Notes under the pieces: generated by a model
Databases searched by the model: none
What the model was told of the DNA's origin: nothing
What the model saw: the letters and a program-made list of their open reading frames with translations, nothing else
Position numbers and translations under genes: made by a program
Source: Roseomonas alba
GTDB taxonomy: Bacteria > Pseudomonadota > Alphaproteobacteria > Acetobacterales > Acetobacteraceae
NCBI RefSeq assembly: GCF_019430885.1
Contig: NZ_JAHYBZ010000015.1
Location: 1-64,000 of the forward strand
Length of the DNA: 64,000 bases
Direction of reading: 5' to 3'
Shown: positions 8,535-16,093 of the stretch, one piece after another
Layout of the letters: the number at the start of each line of letters is the position of its first letter
Position numbering within the stretch: the stretch's first letter is position 1

Positions 8535-9024
8535 CGGCGCGAAGGTCCTGCGCGGCCTGGGCGGCGATCAGCGCGACACGATGCGCGTCCGGGATGGCAC
8601 AGACATGCGTCTCGACCCCAAACGCGTCCCAGGCCTGGTTTGCCCACGCCTTCGGGCCGAAGCTTGCCCGCGCAATCGGGTCCAGGAACACCAACAGCTT
8701 GCGCACCCGCTTGCCCTGCCAGGCAGCGGCATTGGCCTGTTCGATCAGCAGCATTTTCAACGTGTCCTTCAGGACCTTGTTCTTGGTTGCCGTCTTCATG
8801 GCCGAGCTGACGCGCGCGTTCACTTCCAGCAGCACCACCTCGTCCGTCGATTCGGCGAAGGCGTCCACGATGGCCGCTGCCGGGCCGATCGAGAAGCGCT
8901 TCTGGGTCTCGACATGCGCTAGGCCGAGTTCTGCCGCGACAATACTGAGGGCGACCTTCTCGGCTTGACGCTGCGCCAGGGAATCGCTGCCGATACGCGG
9001 CACGACACTGACGTTACGCGGCAT
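8527..9024 (-). CDS. small PD-(D/E)XK-like protein inserted in the type I operon
   Basis: 165 aa, no firm family. The predicted order is a helix (SLAQRQAEKVALSIVAAELG), then strands with an acidic residue in IVDAFAES and LLEVNA, then a helix (KNKVLKDTLKMLLIEQ) and a strand (VRKLLVFLD). That is the core layout of PD-(D/E)XK nucleases, but the lysine of E-x-K is Asn here, so catalysis may be lost or altered. The ATG at 9024 overlaps the hsdR stop by 11 bp and the end overlaps hsdM by 8 bp, so it is translated within the operon. It could modulate HsdR, act on its own, or be a DNA-binding relic. Confidence 0.6.
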   Translation of the reverse strand: MPRNVSVVPRIGSDSLAQRQAEKVALSIVAAELGLAHVETQKRFSIGPAAAIVDAFAESTDEVVLLEVNARVSSAMKTATKNKVLKDTLKMLLIEQANAAAWQGKRVRKLLVFLDPIARASFGPKAWANQAWDAFGVETHVCAIPDAHRVALIAAQAAQDLRADG

Positions 9025-11398
9025 AGAGCTGTTCCTGGAGTTCCGCGACCGCGTCGCGAAGCTGATCGGCGCCGCCGAAGCGGCGGACGATCTCGCTGGG
9101 ATTGCCCATGGATGCGACGGGCTCGATGCGCAATGCGTCCGGCAGCCGCAGCTCGTCGGCACCATGGGCGGCGTATTTCTCCAGCAACGCCTCCAGCACC
9201 GCGCGCGCATCGGGGCCGTGGCGGTCGAACAGGTCCTGCCGCTCGGTGCGGAGGCGCTCGGCTCGCTGCCGCCGAGTGCGCAGCGGCGCGTCCCAGGCCA
9301 GGTGGCACAATAGGTCGAATGGGTCGTCATCCGGCCGTGCCATCTCGGTAGCCAGGGTCGCGACGTCGATGCCCCGCTCCACCAGTTCCTCAACAACGGC
9401 CGCGCGCTTGTCGGCGATGGTCCAGGCTGCGCGAAAGGCTGATGGGGTGGGATAGAGCGTGCGGACCTTCTCGCCGGTGTAGTCGGTGATGCGGCGGGCG
9501 GTCAGGCGCTTGCCGTCGGCGTCGAGCTCGTAGACGTGGTGCTGCACCACTTCGACGGTGCCGCCATCCACGTAGAATTTTCGTGGCTCGCCAGTCTGGC
9601 CGCCGCCGGGTGGCAGCGGCGTGACGGGGCCGGCCGACGCGTCGTCACCCGGTTCCTCGCCACCTGGCGGGGCAACAGGGTCGATCACCACGCCCGTCTC
9701 AATGCCATTCGGGTCGATGGTGGTGGTAGTCGCGGCGACGGGATCGCCGTCGAAATCCGGATCAGCAAATTTCGCCGTCGCGGTGCCGGTGTAGTCGAGG
9801 ATGTTGAAGAACAGCTTGCCGTAGTCCTCCCGCAGGCGGGTGCCGCGGCCGATGATCTGCTTGAACTCGCTCATCGAGCCGACCACCCGGGCGAGCACCA
9901 CGTTGCGGCATGTTGGAGCGTCCACTCCGGTCGTCAGCATCTGGGAGGTGGTGAGGATGACCGGCGTTCGCTTCTCGAGGTCCTGGAAGTGGGACAGGTG
10001 GCCTCGACCGATCATGCCTTCGTCGGACGTCACGCGGCAGACATAGTCCGGGTACCGCGCCATGAGATCGGCATTGAGGTTGGAGAGAGCAAGGCGCATT
10101 TCGCTCGCGTGCTCCTGGTCCACGCAGAAGACGATCGTCTTCGCGAAGCGGTCGGTGGCCTTCAGGAAACCAGTAAGATGCCGGGCTATCGCTTCGGTAC
10201 GGGCGCGCAGGGCGACGATCCGCTCGAAATCCTTCGTGTGGTATTCTTCATCCGGGATTTCGCGGCCGAACCGGTCAAGCTCGCCCTTGGTGGGGCGCCA
10301 GCCGGCCGCATCAGTATCCGTCACCACGCGGTGAACCCGATACGGTGCGAGGAAGCCGTCCGCGATGCCCTGCGCCAGCGAGTAGGTGTAGAGCGGATCG
10401 CCGAAATAGGCGTAGGTGTCGCGGTTGTCCTCACGCAGCGGCGTGGCGGTCATGCCGATCTGGAACGACGGCGCGAAGTAATCGAGGATCTCGCGCCAGC
10501 TGCTGTCATCCCGGACGCTGCCGCGGTGGCATTCATCCACGATGATCAGATCGAAGAAGTCGGGCGGGAATTCGCGGTAGAGGCCGGGGCGGCGCTCGTC
10601 CTGGGCAATCGCCTGGTAGATCGCGAAGTAGATGTCCCGGCCGAGGCTGACGCGCCCACCCTCGATCTTGAAGCGGCCTTTGCCGAACGGCGCGAAGTCG
10701 CGAGCCATTGGGTCGTCCACCAGCACGTTGCGGTCGGCCAGGAAGAGGATCTTGGGCTTCAGGTGGTCGCCGCGCCGGTTCCAGCCGGATGACCAAAGCC
10801 GCCAGGCGATCTGGAACGCGATCGGCGTCTTGCCGGCCCCGGTGCAAAGAGTGAGTAGGCTGCGCTGCCGTCCGGTCAGAACAGCCTGTACGGCGCGGTT
10901 GACCGCGATCTCCTGGTAGTACCGGAGCGGCTTGGCCGGATCGGGGTAGCCTGGGGTCAGCGCCATCTGCGCCAGCGAATCGTCGGCGAGGCCGAGGCCG
11001 GCACGCTGTCGCGCCCAGAGCTCGGCCGGCGTCGGAAAGTCGGCGACGACGCGCTCAATACCGGCAAAGAAGTCGAACTCGATGATCTCGTTGCCATTGG
11101 TCGCATAGGCGAATTTGAGACCGAGGATCTCGGCGTAGGCCTTGGCCTGCTGCAGGCCATCGGCGGCGCTCAGATAGGTGGGCTTCGCTTCGACGACGGC
11201 GAGCGCCAGGTCGGGCCGGTAGCGCAGCAGGTAGTCGGCACGCTTGCGGCGCCCGCGACGCGGTTGTCCGGCGACGAACACGACGCGCCCATCGGTGAAG
11301 GTCCGTTGCTCCTGGATCGCGTGCGGTGCGGCATCCCAGCCGGCAGCCTGAAGCCGAGGTACGACGAAGAGGCGGCAGGTGTCAGCTTCGGTGTTCAA
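9014..11398 (-). CDS. hsdR: type I restriction-modification endonuclease/translocase subunit
   Basis: 794 aa. The N-terminal nuclease has D55 and E70-x-K72 (VVEAK). The SF2 motor has Walker A TGAGKT (186-191), DECH (288-291) and TATP (317-320). The C-terminal half is typical of HsdR, with an acidic, proline-rich linker near 545-580. The reported start is a TTG at 11398; the frame stays open further upstream, so the true start may be slightly earlier. It is the first gene of the defence operon and runs into the small PD-(D/E)XK-like gene. Confidence 0.93.
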   Translation of the reverse strand: MNTEADTCRLFVVPRLQAAGWDAAPHAIQEQRTFTDGRVVFVAGQPRRGRRKRADYLLRYRPDLALAVVEAKPTYLSAADGLQQAKAYAEILGLKFAYATNGNEIIEFDFFAGIERVVADFPTPAELWARQRAGLGLADDSLAQMALTPGYPDPAKPLRYYQEIAVNRAVQAVLTGRQRSLLTLCTGAGKTPIAFQIAWRLWSSGWNRRGDHLKPKILFLADRNVLVDDPMARDFAPFGKGRFKIEGGRVSLGRDIYFAIYQAIAQDERRPGLYREFPPDFFDLIIVDECHRGSVRDDSSWREILDYFAPSFQIGMTATPLREDNRDTYAYFGDPLYTYSLAQGIADGFLAPYRVHRVVTDTDAAGWRPTKGELDRFGREIPDEEYHTKDFERIVALRARTEAIARHLTGFLKATDRFAKTIVFCVDQEHASEMRLALSNLNADLMARYPDYVCRVTSDEGMIGRGHLSHFQDLEKRTPVILTTSQMLTTGVDAPTCRNVVLARVVGSMSEFKQIIGRGTRLREDYGKLFFNILDYTGTATAKFADPDFDGDPVAATTTTIDPNGIETGVVIDPVAPPGGEEPGDDASAGPVTPLPPGGGQTGEPRKFYVDGGTVEVVQHHVYELDADGKRLTARRITDYTGEKVRTLYPTPSAFRAAWTIADKRAAVVEELVERGIDVATLATEMARPDDDPFDLLCHLAWDAPLRTRRQRAERLRTERQDLFDRHGPDARAVLEALLEKYAAHGADELRLPDALRIEPVASMGNPSEIVRRFGGADQLRDAVAELQEQLYAA

Positions 11399-11620
11399 CT
11401 CGTCTCTCTCGGTCAGAAATCGAAACAGATGACAGCTTCTGACCGCGCGCCCGTTCCAGGGCTAAGGTAAGGGGTACCTGGCGAGTTCGAGATACGCGGC
11501 AAGGGCTGTCGACTCCGAGGGCATTACGGCGGCGACCGCAAACGTCCAAGTATTGATCATTGTGCCCAAGGATAAACCCTCTGTCATCTGTCGCCGATGA
11601 CGACGCGGGATCAGCAGCAG
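11399..11620. other. likely promoter region of the defence operon
   Basis: About 220 bases between the helix-turn-helix gene and hsdR, both read leftward. No gene is seen. It contains a relatively AT-rich stretch (around 11545-11600) that could hold the hsdR promoter, but I cannot assign -35 and -10 boxes with confidence. Confidence 0.35.
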
Positions 11621-12010
11621 CTATTCGGCCGAATTTATGGCTGCGCGCTGGGCATCCCATGCCGCTGGGAGCGGGTCCAGCAGCACCGGCAGGCCGATTC
11701 GTCCGGGGTGCCGGCCATCGAGAACGCTCTCAACGATGTCCGGAGCGAGAAGCGTCAGCTTCAGCAGACTGCCGAGATATCCCCGATCGAGTTTCTCGAC
11801 TGCCGCCAATTCGGTTATCGAGGCATACCGGCCCTCGTCCAACATGCGCTGGTACCTGAATGCCCGCGCCAGCGCCTTCGCCAGCGCCGGGTCAGCACGC
11901 GTGGTGACCGGCGCCGCGCCATCGGTCATCGGCGTCACGACGGTCTTCCGGCCCGGCCGGTGGCGGATGGCTAGCGGCACCCGGACCGTGATGCTCGTTG
12001 CCGTCGTCAT
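11621..12010 (-). CDS. small helix-turn-helix protein of the recombinase cassette
   Basis: 129 aa. It starts at the ATG overlapping the recombinase stop (ATGA, 12007-12010). The middle and C-terminal part (YASITELAAVEKLDRGYLGSLL, then LAPDIVESVLDG) looks like the ParB/KorB-type helix-turn-helix often encoded directly after large serine recombinases in alphaproteobacterial islands. A role as directionality or regulatory factor for the recombinase is plausible but inferred from position. Confidence 0.7.
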   Translation of the reverse strand: MTTATSITVRVPLAIRHRPGRKTVVTPMTDGAAPVTTRADPALAKALARAFRYQRMLDEGRYASITELAAVEKLDRGYLGSLLKLTLLAPDIVESVLDGRHPGRIGLPVLLDPLPAAWDAQRAAINSAE

Positions 12011-13359
12011 GCCGCCGCCACCAGGGCGCTGGGGGCGATGGCGGTTAGGTCGCGGACCAGGCCATTGAGCCCCTCCACCCGCAGCCCAATGTCCGCGCCG
12101 GCGGGCCCAACCACCACCCGCTCCACCAGCGACCGGACAATCCGCGCCTGCTCCGCCGGAAATAGATGCTCCCACAGCGGGTCAAGCCGATGCAGCGCAT
12201 CCTGGGTCTCGCCCTCGGTAAGGTCCGGTGCCTCCCTGCGCGCGGCCCGCCAGGTGCCCACCACAATCTCCGGCTGCCGCAGCAGGGCGCGAACCTGATC
12301 GACCACCGCCGCTTCGATCTCCGCCGCGGACACCCGACGCACGATGCTGTCATCCCCGGCGGCATCCCCCTTCAACACGCGCTGCGCCACGTAGTATCGG
12401 TAGAGGCGGCCGTTCTTCCTGGCGTGGGTCGGCGACAGCGCCCGGCCATCCACTCCGAAGATCAGCCCCTTCAGCAGCGCCGGCGTCTGCGCCCGGTTCT
12501 GGTTGGCGCGGACCCGCGGGCTGATCTGCAGCACGGCATGGGCCCGATCCCATAGCTCCCGCGGCACGATGCCCTGGTGCTCGCCGGGATAGACCTGGCC
12601 CTTGTGAGCGGCCTCGCCGACATAGGTCCGATTGTTCAGCAGCTTATAGACGTCGCCCTTATCCAGCGGCCGACCAGTCTTGCTCGTGGCGCCCTCGGCT
12701 CGGAGGCGCGTCACCGTCTCGATGCCCGACCCGGTCTCGGCGAAGATCTCGAACACGCGGCGGACGCGCGGGGCTTCGCCCTCATTTACCACCAGCTTGC
12801 GGGCCACCACATCGTAGCCGAGCGGCACCCTCCCCCCCATCCAAATGCCGCGCGCGCGGGAGGCCGCGAATTTGTCGCGGATTCTCTCGCCAATCAATTC
12901 ACGCTCATACTGTGCAAAGCTGAGCAGCATGTTGAGCGTCAGCCGGCCCATCGACGTCGTTGTGGAAAAGGACTGAGTTACACTCACAAAGGTGACGCCG
13001 TGTTCCTCCATCGTTTCCACGAGCTTCGCGAAGTCCATCAGCGATCGGCTGAGCCTATCGACCTTATAGACAAGGATATTGTCAATCCGCCCCTGCTCGA
13101 TGTCGGTCAGCAGTCGCTTCAACGCGGGGCGGTCGAGCGTACCGCCACTGAACCCGCCGTCATCGTAGCGATCGCGGACCAGCACCCAGCCCTCAGCGCG
13201 CTGGCTATTGATGTACGCCTCACACGCATCGCGCTGCGCGTCGAGCGAGTTGAATTCCTTATCCAGCCCCTCGTCCGTGGATTTGCGGGTGTAGACCGCA
13301 CAGCGGAGCTTCTTCGTGGTGGCCGGCATGGCCGGCTCCACGCGGGCGCGGCGGCTCAT
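12007..13359 (-). CDS. large serine recombinase
   Basis: 450 aa. The resolvase domain has the catalytic serine in VYTRKSTDEG (S27) and the supporting motifs VYKVDRLSRSLMDF and FAQYERELIGERIRDK. The recombinase domain (about 180-290) and the C-terminal helical region follow. It is somewhat short for the class and I see no Cys4 zinc ribbon. It is the probable integrase of the 4-22 kb island. It is flanked by overlapping DUF2924 and helix-turn-helix genes. Confidence 0.93.
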   Translation of the reverse strand: MSRRARVEPAMPATTKKLRCAVYTRKSTDEGLDKEFNSLDAQRDACEAYINSQRAEGWVLVRDRYDDGGFSGGTLDRPALKRLLTDIEQGRIDNILVYKVDRLSRSLMDFAKLVETMEEHGVTFVSVTQSFSTTTSMGRLTLNMLLSFAQYERELIGERIRDKFAASRARGIWMGGRVPLGYDVVARKLVVNEGEAPRVRRVFEIFAETGSGIETVTRLRAEGATSKTGRPLDKGDVYKLLNNRTYVGEAAHKGQVYPGEHQGIVPRELWDRAHAVLQISPRVRANQNRAQTPALLKGLIFGVDGRALSPTHARKNGRLYRYYVAQRVLKGDAAGDDSIVRRVSAAEIEAAVVDQVRALLRQPEIVVGTWRAARREAPDLTEGETQDALHRLDPLWEHLFPAEQARIVRSLVERVVVGPAGADIGLRVEGLNGLVRDLTAIAPSALVAAA

Positions 13360-13853
13360 GCATCACCTCGCGCGCGCAGCCCGAAGAACGTCCAACCATT
13401 CCACCGCGTCCCTGTGATGTGCCGGGCGATGGCCGACAGCGACCGATATGGCCGCCCCTCATATTCGAAATCGTCGACCCGGACTGTAACGACGTGCTGG
13501 ACGCCATCATGCTCGCGGATCAACCGCGTGCCTGGCAGCGGCCGGCTGTCGGCGCGGATGCGCCGTAGCACGACATTCCCGCCATCCAGCAGCTCGCCCA
13601 GCGCCTCGAGCCGCGCCCGCGTCTCCGGCTTCAAACCGCCATAGGCGAGTTCCTGCACCCTGTATGACAAGCGACTGACCAGATAGGGGCGGTTGAAGGG
13701 TGGAGGCTCCTTGCCGAATAACTCGCGCCACTGCTTCTTGAGGTCAGCTATGGGTGCGGTCTGTAACGCGGCCAGGCGCGCCAACACCTGCGTCGGCGGG
13801 ATTGCCGGGATGGTCGGCGCTGGGGCAGCCGCAGCGGATGATCGTCTGATCAT
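13356..13853 (-). CDS. DUF2924 family protein
   Basis: 165 aa. The ATG at 13853 has AAAGGGAC upstream. It has the DUF2924 signature: PIADLKKQWRELFGKEPPPF near residue 35, then RLSYRVQELAYGGL, and the C-terminal DDFEYEGRPYRSLSAIARHI and ITGTRWNGWTFFGL. DUF2924 genes are standard companions of large serine recombinases in phages and islands of this group; their role is unknown. The stop overlaps the recombinase start by 4 bp. Confidence 0.9.
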   Translation of the reverse strand: MIRRSSAAAAPAPTIPAIPPTQVLARLAALQTAPIADLKKQWRELFGKEPPPFNRPYLVSRLSYRVQELAYGGLKPETRARLEALGELLDGGNVVLRRIRADSRPLPGTRLIREHDGVQHVVTVRVDDFEYEGRPYRSLSAIARHITGTRWNGWTFFGLRARGDA

Positions 13854-14920
13854 GCGAGTCCCTTTCTGTTGGGGTTCGCATGCAGGCGCTGCCTGGCGGT
13901 GAAGTGGAGGCGAATGTCTCCCGGCCCCCGAGCATCTCGACGGGCGCGGCTGCTGAGCCGCAGCTTCAGCCGCGACATTCCCAGCGCTGGGAACATCGCA
14001 CGGGCGCATCTGACGGGGATGGAGGTTCGCAGGATGGTTCGTCCAGGCATCGAGATCCAGCACACATGGTTGTGCCTCTCATATACGGATCGGCCCGCCT
14101 GAATTTCCCACGCCCTGCCGATGGACACGGCGGTTCTCATGTTCGGTGCTGCGCTCATTGGCGCCATCAAGCACATCGAGTTGGGCCTTCGGGAGCGCGT
14201 TTTTGTAGCGCGCGTAGCGCTGCGCAGACGGCGTGGCGCGCGGGGACGACAAAACGGCTTGGCTGCGGAAATGTCGGCGACGCGCCTGCCGCGAATCCGC
14301 GCTGCGCGCATCGTCGCCGCTGTGCCGGCATTGGTCTCGTGGCGATGGTGGTAAGCGGCATGCGAAGCCCTCCACCCATCCAGTAGACAGCAAGGCGGGA
14401 ATCCGTATCAGCCGCTTTGTGGCAGGCGCGCTGCTCCACCCGTGGAGTGCTGCCGGCGTCCAGGCTGCACCTGTTTCCCACCCGCGGGAACCAGGCCAGC
14501 CTTGAGCCCAGATCCAAGCTTGGGGGTTTCGATGCACGATTTGCAGTATCGATCGCCTACCAAACGCAAATACAACTGCTCTCCGACAGTCATCAGGTCC
14601 GCTTGAAGGCGTTGTGATTTACGGCACGCGCTCCAGCTTAGCAGAGCGTGTTCATTCGTAGCCGGTCTATGCTTAGAACGACTGGACCGGAAATCAATCT
14701 CGTGGTCCTATGGGCATGGTTAAATCTGCGGACGCCACCCGGCGGCACCTTCCCGCACCACGTCCTGCCGACCCGCTGAGACGTTTTCACGGGTCCCTCG
14801 GTAATCAATAAGTACGGGGCCTCGCGCTCCCCACCGATCGCAACACGCCACGCCGGCGCAGCTCGAATTCCCACCGTGGGGAGGTCGATGCGCCGCCCGT
14901 GGCCAGCACGAGGAAACCGC
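13854..14920. other. non-coding stretch between the two arms of the island
   Basis: About 1.07 kb between the divergent recombinase and primase units. None of the reading frames shows a recognisable protein. Base composition is more mixed than in the flanking genes. It probably holds the divergent promoters and may hold a replication origin or the recombination site of the island, but I could not identify one. Confidence 0.4.
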
Positions 14921-16093
14921 ATGGGCCGCGACCTCGAGGAACTGCGCCGCGCGCTGATCGCCAGCTGGCCCGCGCTGCTGGAGGAACTGCTCGGCAAGCC
15001 ATCACGCCGAACGGCGCGGCAGTGGCGTTGGAACCGCCGCGGCAGCCTCTCTGCGGTGATGAGCGGCGCGAAGCTCGGCACCTGGTTCGATCATGCGGCG
15101 GGCAGCGGTGGCGGCCCCTTCGAGCTCATCGCGCGCGAGCGCGGCGGCGACTGGCGCGATGCGGCCGATTGGGCGAGGGCCTGGCTCGGCATGCCGGCCT
15201 GGGCACCTACCGAACGTGCGCCCACACCTGTCCCGGAGATTGTGCTGGCGGCGCCCGCGAATGATGTGGATCCCATTGAGCAGCACCGCATCGCGCGCCG
15301 AGCCGCTCAGGCACAATGGGAGCATGCTGGCCCCGCCGATCCAGACCAGGCCTATCTCCGCCGCAAAGGCGTGCAGCCGTTCGGCATCCGCATGGACATG
15401 GGCGCCACGCTGATCATCCCGCTGGTCGATCTGGACGGCACCATCCACAGCATCCAGCGTATCTATGAGGATGGCACCAAGCGCTTTCTGTCCGGCGGTG
15501 CCAAGGCGGACCACTTCGCGCTGATCGGCGGGCCGTTGGAGAGTGCGCCCGCCATCCTGCTCTGCGAAGGCTGGGCCACCGGTGCCACGGCCCATGCCGC
15601 AACCGACCTGCCGGTGGTCGCCGCGATGGATGCGGGCAACCTGGTGCGCGTCGCGCCGCTGATCCAGGCGCGGTTTCCGGACGCCACCCTGGTGGTTCTG
15701 GCCGACAACGACCTCAAGCCGGGGCGTGACACCAATCCGGGCGTGGCAGCCGCCACGACCGCGGCCCGCGCCACCCAGTCCCTGCTTGCCATCCCCCCCA
15801 TCCCAGGCGACTTCAACGACCTCGCCGCGGCCTGCGGGATTGACGCGGTGCGCGGCGCGATCTGGGCCGCAGCACCGGTTGCCCCGCTCACGCCGACCTA
15901 TCCGCTGGCCATCCTCGACCTCACCAGCATCCGCGCCATGCTGGATGACCAGGTCGCCGAGTTCATGGCCGATGTCGCGGCGCATTGGATGGCCGACCCG
16001 CTCGACGCCGATTGGGAGCCAGCCGGACCGCCCTGGGCGAGCGCACCGCCCGACGGCGGGGCCGCCGAACAACGGGAGGCGGCATGCTCCTAA
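14921..16093 (+). CDS. phage-type Toprim primase
   Basis: 390 aa. The N-terminal part (TWFDHAAGSGGGPFELI, about 54-70) resembles the zinc-free primase/helicase N-domain of P4-like elements. It is followed by a Toprim domain with the catalytic Glu in LLCEGWATG (E216) and the acidic pair in VVLADND (about 258-264), then GDFNDLAA. The ATG at 14921 has AGGAAA upstream. The 3' end overlaps the helicase gene by 10 bp. Together the two form a replication module for the island. Confidence 0.82.
   Translation: MGRDLEELRRALIASWPALLEELLGKPSRRTARQWRWNRRGSLSAVMSGAKLGTWFDHAAGSGGGPFELIARERGGDWRDAADWARAWLGMPAWAPTERAPTPVPEIVLAAPANDVDPIEQHRIARRAAQAQWEHAGPADPDQAYLRRKGVQPFGIRMDMGATLIIPLVDLDGTIHSIQRIYEDGTKRFLSGGAKADHFALIGGPLESAPAILLCEGWATGATAHAATDLPVVAAMDAGNLVRVAPLIQARFPDATLVVLADNDLKPGRDTNPGVAAATTAARATQSLLAIPPIPGDFNDLAAACGIDAVRGAIWAAAPVAPLTPTYPLAILDLTSIRAMLDDQVAEFMADVAAHWMADPLDADWEPAGPPWASAPPDGGAAEQREAACS

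Noticed and set aside
13854..14920. Possible small genes or a decayed transposase in the gap between the island arms.
   Set aside because: None of the frames has a plausible ribosome site with a recognisable protein.
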